From the NCBI GenBank assembly GCA_943704425.1, contig CALSCP010000569.1:2217-53908 (forward strand): a DNA stretch of 51,692 nucleotides, given 5' to 3'. Of this stretch, positions 11,975-22,404 are shown piece after piece (within the stretch, counting starts at the first letter, position 1; every line of letters begins with the position of its first letter). The notes under the pieces are model-generated. The model ran no database searches. It worked only from the letters and a program-made list of their open reading frames with translations, and was not told the origin of the DNA. Both the position numbers and the translations under genes were made by a program. The stretch is from Ministeria vibrans ATCC 50519 (lineage: Eukaryota; Opisthokonta; Filasterea).

Positions 11975-12105
11975 CACTTGATGTTGTCACGCACACACTC
12001 ACACGCCATTTTCTTTTCACATTTGTACAATCGTATTTTTTGCTCTATAGTTTGTAATAATAATAATATAATGATAATAAATTTATAAAATATTTAAATG
12101 TTTAA

Positions 12106-13591
12106 TCACTTTGCGAGAGCCTTGACGAAGACCGTTAGGAAATGTTTGAGGCCATGCATGTGGTGCTGGTTGGCAAGGACGTCAAGGAAAGCGCCGCGCA
12201 GAGTGCCCTTGATTGTCTCGGGCATGTCGGGGCTGGTGTGGTCGTCGCTGAGAAAGTGGCGCGCGATGGAGACGAATGGAGCGTTGTGGGTGATGCCGAG
12301 GAGCCAGTTGCAGGGAAGGGGAAGACGCTCTTGTGGGAGGGCAGGGCCTGGAGCGAGGTAGAGAGGTGAAGCGGTGCTGGTGGGCGTGACAAAAGCGCGG
12401 TTGCGGTAGAGGGCGTTAGTGAGGTCGATGATAAAACCGTTACATTGCAGCATGGCCGTGTCGACGCCGACGGGAGGGCGCATGGCCGTAAACAGAGGGC
12501 TCTCGTGGTCCTCGAGCGTCTCCTTGACAATCTCGCTGGCACGCTTGAAGCCGACAATGACGCCACAGAGTCGCGAGATAGGCATGGCATGAGGGGAAAG
12601 AAGCAGACGGTAGACGAGATGGGCGCTGGGAAGCACAACAAAGTTGAGGCGGAGTTCGGTGTTGAGGCGTGGGAGCATTTCACAGAAGGAAAGCGCGGCG
12701 TGCTGGACGCAGACGTGGTCACGGTCGAGGGCGAGCGAGACAACTGCGAGATGGTCAACGTACTCGGCGAGACGGTTTAGTTCGAGTAGGAAGTCGACGT
12801 TGCGCTCGGGCGCGATAAAGACAGGTCGTTGTCGTTGGTCACCGCCGGGCACACGCTCGTCGGCAAAATACGACGCCCAGTCGTAGTTGGCGTAGTGCCA
12901 GAGCAGTTGTGCGTGACATTGGAGGAAGCGGGCGCGATGAGGAGCGTCTGCAGCGAGCACGAGTGGGCGCATGGGCAGCAGAATGTCGTTGTAGAGGCGG
13001 TCAAAGCGACGCGGGAGAATGTGTGAAACAAGCTTGAGCACAAGAGGGAAGTAGTCGCGGCCGTTCCAACGGGCAAGATAGCGCGCAAGGAAGGTCTCGA
13101 CTTCGGGTGCGAGTTCACCAAGAAACTCGGTGAGAGTGCCCAGCGAGAAGAGCAGTTCGCGCCCGCGACGGGTCTCGACTCCCGCAACACCATCGACACG
13201 CGAGAATTCCTCGGTGAGCGCATGGTGAAGGTAGTTTGAGAGACGTACGACAATGGTACGGTCACGCGAGCACGAGAGAACGTGACGCAGTTTGTCTGAG
13301 CGCAGCACAGCGCCCATTTGTGCAGGCAGTTCAAGACGGTCCATGTGCGACGCAAGCTCTTCGTATGTGTTGAGTTGCTCCAGCGACAGCGCTGACGTGC
13401 TGGTAATGAGTGAGGAGAGAGCGGGCACAACCGAGTCTGTCTTTAGCGTGGGGTCAATGCGCTTCGCAGTTGAAGCAGTCGAAGTGGAAGTCGCTGTGGT
13501 GAGTGTGTCTGTCTTGGATCGTTTCCCCCCTCGATCCCTAGACTTTGCGCGGACACCCTCCATCTCGATGTCATTGTCATCATCCTCTTCG

Positions 13592-13623
<32 letters not shown>

Positions 13624-14853
13624 GTTGTCGTCTTCGTCGTCGTCTTCATCAGCGTCATCTCGACTCCTTCTCCTGTTCTTCTTTTTCCTCTGTCTCTGCG
13701 CAACAGCGGAGTCTTCACCGGCGAGACGACTTGCAAACTCACGCGACACGGCAAATGGCGCATGTACCGAGCTGGGAAGATCAAAGGGAAGATTGTCGCG
13801 GCGGTGTTGCTCTTGGACACGTTCAATGTCGGCGTAGAGGGCGCGATGGGGGTGCACAAAGAAGACGCGCGACGAGTGACCGCGGTACTTGTTGAGGGCG
13901 ACCAGGTGAGGTGCGTACAGACCAAAGACGTACAAGAGACCCGTGATGGCAATGTCTTCGTGCCCGAGGCGTGTCTGTAGTTCAATGAGGCGACGGACGC
14001 GGAACGGGAGGACGTCTTCGCGACGGGTCAGGTAGAAGAGCAGGTGACAAGTGGCGGTGCGCAGCGTGTCGTACGACGTAAAGTGGAAGAGGACTCCGTA
14101 CAAAGCGTGCATCGACTGCTTATTGTCAATGTAGTCGTACACAAGGACGAGCCAATTGATGAGCGAACTGTGCAATGGCAGGCGAAACTAAATGCACACA
14201 AAAAGTGAGTTGAGACGGTAACAATAAAGAAAGACTTCTTACGATTCGGGTGCACATCATTGAGATGAGTTTTACAACGGCCTGTTGCGGCACGGTGGAG
14301 CGGGGGATGAGGCAATGTACAAGGGAACTGCAAAGAGACACTGGAGATGAGCAACACAACACAACTCGCATTGGACCAGCCGTACCGAATGCCGCGCTGA
14401 CGCTTCTTTGTGAGCGCCGGAAGGCTTTCAATGACGGTGACAAGTTGGTCGGGAGAGAGACCTTCGACTCTGGCGACGGCATGGAGGCTGGAGAGGAGAG
14501 GGGAAGGGGCAACGGTGTCAAACGGATGCAACGGAGGCCAAGCGCAGGCGTAATACGGCACGGGAGAGGCTCACAGCGGAGGGGGGGGCGTTGCTTGGAG
14601 TTGGAGGATTCGCGGCAGGGGAGTGTGTTCGAGTGAAGGCGACGCGGGAGGGAGAGAGGGACGCGAGAAGGTTCAAAACCGATACGCGTTTGACAGCAAG
14701 CGCATACGAACTTAGCGTTGAGGAGTCGGGCGAGGAAGTGTGCACCAAGGAGAGAGAGTGTGTGTGTGTGCAGTGAGACTGGCAGTGGGCGCAGCGGCAG
14801 TAGGAGACAGGGAGAGTGAGAGAGAGAGACTCTTTGAACTTTGGCGCCCAAAC

Positions 14854-14893
<40 letters not shown>

Positions 14894-14975
14894 ATTACTC
14901 TCTGACAGCTTCTGCAAACTCCGAGCGGTCGAGGCTCCCGTCTAAGACTCTGTCGACTATTCGTTGGGCGTCCAT
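12106..14975 (-). CDS. Centromere protein I (Mis6/CENP-I), inner kinetochore CCAN subunit
   Basis: Four exons on the minus strand: 14975-14899, 14487-14386, 14327-14243 and 14187-12106; 781 residues against about 756 in human CENP-I. Hallmark segments align in order: VEGLSPDQLVTVIE, then a segment with IPRSTVPQQAVVKLIS, then LINWLVLVYDYIDNKQ, HALYGVLFHF, CHLLFYLTRREDV, PFRVRRLIELQ, and after a break RLELPAQMGAVL. The helical-repeat protein works with CENP-H/K/M to position CENP-A chromatin and the kinetochore. A lineage-specific insert (around 13660-13540) is lysine/arginine-rich and then almost pure Asp/Glu. Exon 1 is short, and the 411-nt first intron holds a 38-nt A-run (T on the sense strand). 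The gene converges on importin-4 with 131 bp between stop codons. The first exon is the least certain part. Confidence 0.9.
14855..14892 (+). repeat. Poly(A) tract, 38 nt
   Basis: Uninterrupted A-run inside the first intron (14898-14488) of the minus-strand CENP-I gene, near its donor. The flanking sequence does not resemble that of the A-run at 7644-7678. Confidence 0.97.
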
Positions 14976-15153
14976 CAATGAGGAATCGGAGAGAAAAAGT
15001 TGAGACTTGAGTGAGAGTGTGAGACTCACTCACTCACTGTTTTAGATCAAAATTGAAAATTCAAAGTTTCAAACATTTTACATCTCTCTCACTGGCCCTG
15101 TCTTTATCTTTCATTGCATACGTACAAAAGATACAGTACTTGCAAAAGCCCAA

Positions 15154-16038
15154 ATGGACACGGACCCTGAGACGCTGTCGCGGGCGGTGGAGGAAGCGCT
15201 TGCGACGGGCGATTGCGACGGACTCATTGGAGTGCTGTCGGGCGCTGGAGACGCGAGCGTGCACCTGGCGTCGGCCATGCTACGGTATACGCTTGGTCGA
15301 TATGCAGAGCGACGAGCGGCTCTTGAGGTGGGTTGAGGGTTGTCGGTTGCGGTTCGGTAGTGTGTTGGCTGACGCGTCTCGTTGCGTTTGCACAGCGCGC
15401 CATCCAAGCGGAGCGGGAGCGTCTGGAGGGCACGCCCGAGCTGGGTGTGGTGGATGGGGCGACGACGGCTCTGCGGCGGCGTAGTCTTGCGCTGAGTGCC
15501 GAGGCGCTCTTTGACGTGTGTGTGCGCACTCTGGTTGATGCTGGGGCGGATCCCAATGTGCGCGCGTCGTCGAGCATTCTGAACGACCGCAGTGCCGACC
15601 AAGACTTGAACGAGATGACTCCTTTGATTTGTGCTACGGTACGCGAGAGACCATGGTGGTGGTGCATTTTGCTGAAATTAGGGTGGTAGATGTGTCGCCG
15701 TGTGTCGCTTGTGGAGTATTTGTTGCGCCACGGCGCCAATGCCGAGATGGAGTGTGCAACGACAGGCCCTGCGCTCGCGGTGGCGGTGCATGCAAACAGC
15801 GGGCGATTGACGAGTGTGTTAGCTGAGAATTGCGCCGAAAGCGTCGAGATGTCGGTGGCAATGGGCATCGAGGAGACTCCCCTCACCATGGCAGTGCGCT
15901 CGGGAGCATTTCGGGCGGCACATGCATTAATAAAGGCTGGTGCGGACACACAGGCGACCGATGAGATGGGCCGTACGCCACTACACTTGGCCATGAGCAC
16001 AGGAAATCCACGAATGGTATGGGTAGTGGAGTGAGAGT

Positions 16039-16137
<99 letters not shown>

Positions 16138-16801
16138 GAAGGAGCGAGGGACCTAGAATGAGATGCTTTTGTGTTTGTAGGTGTCACTATTGGTGTCAAA
16201 TGGAGCGAACAGTCGAGCAGTGGATTTGCAAGGGAACACAAGTTTGCACGTGTGTACGCATGTGACAGCGGCACAGGCACTGTTGGAAGGGAGTGGACAT
16301 CGCAGAGCAGTGCTCGAGAGCAAAGTAATGGGACAAGTGCGGGAAGAAGAAGGAGAAGGAGAAGGAGAGGAGGGAGAGGAGGGAGGAGAAATGGGGGAAG
16401 GCGAAGATACAGAAGTGGACGTGGGGTGGATTGTGGGTGTGCAGAATGCGCGGGGGTGTGTGGCGTGGGAGATGGCGGAGCGACGTAGAGCCGCACGAGA
16501 GCTGGTGGACTATCTGAAAGGGTTTGGGGTGCAGAGCAAAGAAGAAAAAGAAAAAGGAGCAGTCAGAGGAGCTGGGGGTGTACATGGGGGCTATGAAAGT
16601 GGTGCGCGACGGCGGCAGAGGGGGATTATTACAGCGCGGCAGTGCATCTATGGGACACTGGTGGTGCTTATGGTGGCAGTGGGTGCGCTTGTGCTCACCT
16701 GGAATATCACCGGTCACCATCCACGCACAGTGTATCAGCTGATGGTGCAGGAGAGTAGCACAGCATCAGTGGCCACCGGTGGCGAAGTCCATCGTCTGTA
16801 G
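15154..16801 (+). CDS. Ankyrin-repeat protein with C-terminal transmembrane helix
   Basis: Exons 15154-15327, 15396-15638, 15690-16016 and 16181-16801; 454 residues. The middle carries ankyrin repeats, recognisable by VRTLVDAGADPNVR, LVEYLLRHGANAEME, ALIKAGADTQATDEMG with RTPLHLAMSTGNPRM, and LLVSNGANSRAVD with NTSLHVC. An acidic Glu/Gly-rich stretch follows, then a hydrophobic helix (IYGTLVVLMVAVGALVLTW) near residue 405 and a short tail. There is no signal peptide. It may be a membrane-tethered ankyrin adaptor with the repeats in the cytosol. Intron 3 is dominated by a (GA)n tract. The gene is divergent from CENP-I with 178 bp between start codons. I cannot assign an orthologue. Confidence 0.88.
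16040..16131 (+). repeat. (GA)n microsatellite in ankyrin gene intron 3
   Basis: About 46 uninterrupted GA units occupy most of intron 16017-16180. This places a purine run on the sense strand, unlike the TC runs found in other introns of the window. Confidence 0.97.
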
Positions 16802-17226
16802 TGTACATCACTTGTTGATCAAGAATAAGAAGAGAAGAACAAAGTGAACTATAGTGTATTGGTATACGGCCGACGCACGTTTGCCAACTTCAACGATCCG
16901 GATAATTGAACAGATTTGTTAATTTTGTTAAGGCAGCGTCTCTCATAGAGAAGACGGAGGAGCTCGATTAAGTTTGATTACCCTTGGTTTTAAGTTGAGT
17001 AGGACTGATCGAAGTTTCAGTTTTGTTTGGTGTATGTGTGTCGCTCGTAGTGTCGTCAAGCCAACGCGAGCAAGATTCACGTAGGAGAATAGCAGTGGTG
17101 GCCTTGTCGTGGGGTTGGATGACGAAGAGGAGTTTGTCAGACGTTTATTTGAAGAACGATAGAAAAATGATTTTCTCATTCGAAATAATCTTATTCTGAA
17201 TTCGTTCAGTGAATTTAATTTGAGAA
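16802..17226. other. Spacer upstream of the PB1-GH116 gene (425 bp)
   Basis: No convincing ORF or RNA gene. It holds the 3' end of the ankyrin gene and the promoter of the glucosylceramidase-like gene. Near 17160-17226 the sequence is AT-rich with GAATTC/GAATTT-like motifs. I see no clear TATA box. Confidence 0.5.
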
Positions 17227-18475
17227 ATGAAGATCGACTTATGGCTTTCGAGTGTACACTCGCTGACGCTGTTTGCGGACGCGGCGGGCGTGTGCTGGGC
17301 GCAGGTGGTGGAGAATGTGCGACTGATGCAGTCGAATGAGAATGTGACCGCTCTCGAGTATATCGACGACGACGGCGACCGCATTGTCGTGTCGAGTGAC
17401 GAGGAGTGGCGCGAGGCGTTGTTGTGTCACTCGCGCGTCGCTCGCGATGCGATTGAGCTTTTTGTGGTATGTCTTATTTTTTTGTTGTTTGTTGTTGTTG
17501 TTTACAAGTTGGATGACATTCACCAGAAGCACTCTTCGGTGTCGTCTTCGCCGGCCTGCTGCACGCCAACCCAGCGCAAACCATGCTGCGCGCCCACGAC
17601 GGCGGCGAGGGGCTGTGGAAAGGGGGCGGGAGGGGCGTGTGGGCCAAGCGCGTCTGCCTGTGATTCTTCCGTCTCTTCGAACGCCAAGCGCGAGTGTTCG
17701 GGATGCTCGCAGGCAGACCGGCGTGGCGGCTGCTGTCCGCCGAAGACGACGGAGTGCTGTGGGCCGGCAGTGCGGCGTTTTGGCGACTGCTGTCCGCCGC
17801 AGCCGTCGAAGGAAGGATCGCGCGATCCGCGCGTGCAGTGCGGCGACTGGGAGCGACTGACGACGCCGCGGGTGGCGCCGGAGAAGGTGTCGAATCCGAT
17901 GGCGGCAACCTACCAGTATGCGGGGGAGGCGTTGCGTGCGGTGACGCTGCCGCTGGGACCCATTGGGGGCGGGTGCATTGCGGTGGCGGGAGACGGTGGA
18001 CTGCGTCAGTGGCAGCCAGTGAACCGAGTGAACCACGACGGACATGTGCCGGACTCGTTCTTTGCGATCAGCGTGACGGATAAGGCGTCGGGGAGCCGCA
18101 AGGCGGTTGTGCTTCAGTCGCCAACCTACTACGACAGCACGGGATTTACACCGGTGAGGAGGAAGAGAGAGAAGAGAAGAGGGAGAAAAAAGTTGGTTGT
18201 GTTTTGACGTCCTTGCTTTTGTGTGTGGTTTCAGGCGCCGATTGTGACGGATCACATTGTGCCACCGGCGTCGATTGCGCTGTTGAAGGAGCTTCCTGGA
18301 GTGAAGACAGTGCAGGTGACGGCAAAATACCCAGTGGTGGAGGTGGACTATGTGAGTGGGGAAGTCCCAGTGTCGGTGCACATGGACGCATACTCACCTG
18401 GCTGGGCTCTGGACACGAAGAACTCAGCACTGCCCGTGATTCTGTTTGACTTTACAGTAGGAATTGAGTGATTTA

Positions 18476-18518
<43 letters not shown>

Positions 18519-19239
18519 GTGGTGGTGGTGGTGGTGGTGGCAAAGAAAGAAGAGACTGATTGGGAGTGGTGTGTTGAGTAGGTGAAGAACACAACGAGCA
18601 GCACTCAGAGTGTGTCCGTGATGCAGACACTGCAGAATTTTGTCGGATGGAACGGACAGACGCAGATCACCAAGGAAATTGAGGATAGGGGATACGGCGG
18701 GAATGTGAACAAGGACTTGGCGATGAATGGAATGACTGTGATTGACCTGAGCAATGAGTCTCTTCGCGACGATGATGAGGTATAAAAAGGATGCAGAGGG
18801 AGAGAGTTTGGGTGCGTGTGCGTGGTGTGTGCGTGACTGTGAAAGTGCGAGTTCATGAGTGTCTAATCCCCCCTCCCCCCTCTCTGTGAAGTTCCAAGGA
18901 CGCGCTGCACTAGGAGTGTTCACTGGAGCGGGACAGAGTGTGTCCGAGATGCGACAGTTTGACAGTGCTGCGACGGTGTGGAAGCACTTTGACTCGGACA
19001 GCGGACTGCCGGGCCAAGGTTAGTGAGTGGGTGAATGGGATCGTAAGAGGATTGACCTGCTCTCGCTTTGTGTCTCTGTCTGCCTCTCTCCTGTCTCTGT
19101 CTATGATAGGGTCTGTGGGACCATCACCGTCCGGAAAGACGTGGAATGCCGCGATTGCAGCGACTCAGGACATTGCAGCGGGCGATTCTGCGACTTTCAA
19201 GGTGAATTGTTATCCTTGTTTTTATTCAGTTAGCCCTTC

Positions 19240-19333
<94 letters not shown>

Positions 19334-21217
19334 CTTCCCTAGTTTCTGATTGCGTGGCACTTCCCAAATCGCTACCTCTCGTGGGGTAATCCGTCTGCTC
19401 CACATCTTCTACCGTACGATTCAACTTAACAATCGCCTCTTCTCACTCCTCCCCCCACACTCTCTTGATTCTTAATTAAAAGGAAAACCCGAATGGTCCT
19501 TGGAAACGAGTACGCGAATCTGTGGAAGTCCCTTTCCCTTGTGCTTGAGTATGTGCGGGACAACGAAGCAATGCTACGCAAGAACACGTAATCCGTCCAA
19601 GCGAAGAGACTTATTGTCCATCTTCTCACCTAAATAAATAGTCTTCTGTACCGAGACTCCATGTACACTGCTTCATCGCCATGGCAACTTGTTGACAGTG
19701 CCGGTACGCCTTCCTGCTATTTAGTCGATGTCTCTGTCTCTCTGTCCTGATTTTTTTTGGATTGTTACTCAGCTGCTCGTCAGATGCCTATTCGCTCCCC
19801 AACTTGCATGTGGCATGCAGACGGTACATTTATCATTGTTTTCTTATCGCATTCTTCATCACCTTATTCACCACCGCACGTATATAACATTTTCTCGTCG
19901 CACAATTGCACTTTACTCGTAGGCAATCTGTATGCCTTTGAGGGATGCCACACAGACGGTGGCTGCTGTCCGCTCAACTGCACGCACGTGTGGAACTACG
20001 AACAAGCACTGAGCTTTGTCTATCCGTCACTCGAACGCACGATGCGCAAAGTCGACTTTGAGAAGCAAATGGTATAATTATAACGAATAACTCAACTTGT
20101 GTGGGCGACGCTTTAATAACTACAAACTTTACTTTAGGCACCGATCAATCACATTATTCCATCGCGCACGACTGTTCCCCTTCAACTTAGCCGTGAGGTC
20201 TGTTTCACATTGAATAATTAGATGTTTGAGGGAGTGGCACAATCTAAGTATCATGGGAATGTATAGTGGAGTGAATGGCCCAACTACGAGCAGATTGATC
20301 CGGCCAGCACAACCATTTGCGTTGATGGAGAGGTACCTTGTATTTTACGGATCTGTATATTATTCTCAATGGCATTGTATGTTTTTTTTATATATGTAGA
20401 TTGGAACTGTGTTGAAGACCTATCGTGAAGTAATGAGTAGAGAGCGATTTCGAATGGCCGAGACCTATTCACAGTCTCTCTCCTCGTTAGGTTTTGATGT
20501 GTGGTTCTCGTCCATTCCTCACTGAAATGTGGCCTTTCGTGGTGAAACTGATGGACCGTTGGCTGAATGTGATTGATGCGGAGGGCGATGGAGTCATTCG
20601 CGGACCACAGCCTAACACTTACGATTGTGCGATTTACGGCGCCAACACGTTTATGGGCACTCTGTATATACATGAGAGAAGCACGAGTGTGTTGTTATGA
20701 ATAACGTTGGGATTGTTCTTTAGGTATCTGTGTGCGCTGCGCTGTGCTGAGGAAATGGCCAAAATGATGGTCAGCACGAGCGAAATGAGAAAGGAACCCG
20801 ACTAAACCGAAACTAAACCTTTCTTCATTGACGTTTAGGGAGATTCTGATCTGGCCACAAAGTATCACGCACGATTTCAGATTGGCTCAGCCAACCTTGA
20901 CAAACTATGCTTCAACGGATCGCACTATGTTCAGATTGCGGATCCAGCACACGAAGTACCAAAGAGAAAAAAAAAGTTCGGGTCGCGTCTCACACACAAT
21001 CGCCATTTTTTATTTATAGGTTGAGCTTCTGACTGACAGCACTTTTGTTGACTGTTTGGGGGGCCAGTGGTGGGCATTCATTCTGGGACTGGGCTATCTG
21101 TTGCCTCAAGCTCACGTCGCGTCGACTGTGCGTGCCATTCAAAAGGCCAATCATCGCGACTCGTTTGTGCCGGCAGATCAAGCTCCGCGACAGTACAATA
21201 ATAATATTATTAATCAA

Positions 21218-21269
<52 letters not shown>

Positions 21270-22139
21270 GCATTATTCTATTAATTTTATTCTTGTTTTT
21301 TATTATTATTGTGTGCGTGTTTTGACTTGTTGTCCCTCGACTTTCAGGTTCTTTGACCAGCGTGACGCAGGATTGTATGTCGGTCGTTGGCCAAGTGGAA
21401 CCATTCCCAAGAATGCAATGCGATACACAAGTGAGGCAATGTGGAGTGGACTGGCGTATCCACTGGCGGGACTGGCTCTGGTAGAGGGACTAACGGACGT
21501 CTGGACCCAGATTCTGACAGACACTCGAGCCAATTACGACGGAACACGGTAGGAGAGTGAGAGTAAATGAGAGGGAGTGGACTAACTTGTGATGCAGCCG
21601 GTCCCCGTGGAATGAGATTGAGTGCGGCGATCACTATTCTCGTCCAATGTCGGGCTTTGCACTGTTCCCACTTGTGTCTGGCCAAGTAAGTCGAGTCCAA
21701 CTGAATAAGGAAGTGTCTAAACTTTCTTTTTACACCTGCTTGAACTAGTTGTGGAACGGGATTAGTACGTCGTTGACTTATGGGCCTCGTCTGAATCCAG
21801 ACAACTTCCAAGTACGTCTCACACATGTCACTGTATATAACTGGGGTGACTCGGCTTGATTCTTAGGGATTTACAATCTTTGGCGGAGTATGGGGAGTGT
21901 ACAGCCAGAAGATCAGCTCGGCTAGTCCGGCGGGAAGTGCGATTGTGGACATTCGAATGGGAAGTCAGAGTGTGTCGAGTGTGACACTGAGCTCTGCTCT
22001 TGCAACCTCTGCGAGTGCGACTGTGGCGGGCAAGGGTGTTGGCGTGGTGATTAGCCGGTCTGGAGCCAATGTGATTCTCAAGTTTACGCCGTCGCTGACT
22101 CTCACTGCACCTGATGTGCTCACTATTGTCCTCTCTTGA
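17227..22139 (+). CDS. PB1 domain - Cys-rich linker - GH116 glucosylceramidase (GBA2-like) fusion
   Basis: 22 exons: 17227-17466, 17509-18153, 18235-18456, 18582-18779, 18892-19018, 19110-19201, 19343-19413, 19483-19587, 19642-19703, 19773-19823, 19923-20071, 20138-20197, 20267-20332, 20400-20429, 20491-20663, 20724-20769, 20839-20955, 21020-21192, 21348-21548, 21598-21685, 21749-21811 and 21867-22139; 1083 residues. Residues 1-80 form a PB1 domain with an acidic OPCA motif ([17 protein letters not shown]). Next comes a linker with about 20 Cys, mostly CC pairs. The GH116 N-terminal domain follows ([26 protein letters not shown]), then the (alpha/alpha)6 catalytic domain: [45 protein letters not shown] and [17 protein letters not shown]. 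By analogy with the family, the acid/base Asp should be in NTYD; the nucleophile Glu is probably nearby in the HVWNYEQAL segment (not proven). A C-terminal beta-rich extension of about 85 residues is extra. The likely role is glucosylceramide or beta-glucoside hydrolysis at the cytosolic face. Confidence 0.95.
17467..17508 (+). other. 42-nt in-frame intron whose retention would encode a hydrophobic segment
   Basis: GTATGT...TTTACAAG marks it as an intron, and its removal restores the last PB1 strand (AIELFV followed by LDD). It is exactly 14 codons long with no stop. Retained, it would insert [14 protein letters not shown] between the PB1 domain and the cysteine-rich linker. Confidence 0.75.
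18476..18540 (+). repeat. Composite (AT)n-(GT)n-(GGT)n microsatellite in PB1-GH116 intron 3
   Basis: Consecutive AT, GT and GGT runs inside intron 18457-18581. They are typical slippage products with no coding role. Confidence 0.95.
19244..19331 (+). repeat. (TC)n microsatellite in PB1-GH116 intron 6
   Basis: About 43 uninterrupted TC units lie inside intron 19202-19342, directly before the acceptor CCCCTTCCCTAG, so they extend the polypyrimidine tract. Confidence 0.97.
21219..21269 (+). repeat. (ATT)n microsatellite in PB1-GH116 intron 18
   Basis: About 17 ATT units inside intron 21193-21347. Confidence 0.96.
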
Positions 22140-22404
22140 GTCTCTAATGAAAATTCGAGGAAATTTTTTAAAGCAAATAAATAGAGAATCGATACTATGT
22201 GAAGACATTATGCAAACAATACTTTCGCCGTAGACAATCGTCAATTAATCATACTATTTCACTGAAACTATCGCGCTCAACAACGGACTTGACATGCTCA
22301 ACTCAGACAGTTTGTTAACGTTGTAACAATGGTTTATGTCATGATTGCAACTTTAACTTCCCTCCCTCTTCTCTCTTCTCTCTTCAAAACTCTCTCATTC
22401 TCTT

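Noticed and set aside
14640-14720. GGTTCAAAACC as a possible tRNA B box or SINE head upstream of the A38 run
   Set aside because: No matching A box or cloverleaf could be folded around it and the rest of the intron shows no tRNA-like arms.
19386-19482. Donor GTAATC at 19386 in the PB1-GH116 gene
   Set aside because: It breaks the reading frame; the donor GTACGA at 19414 keeps it and preserves the family sequence into LGNEYANLW.
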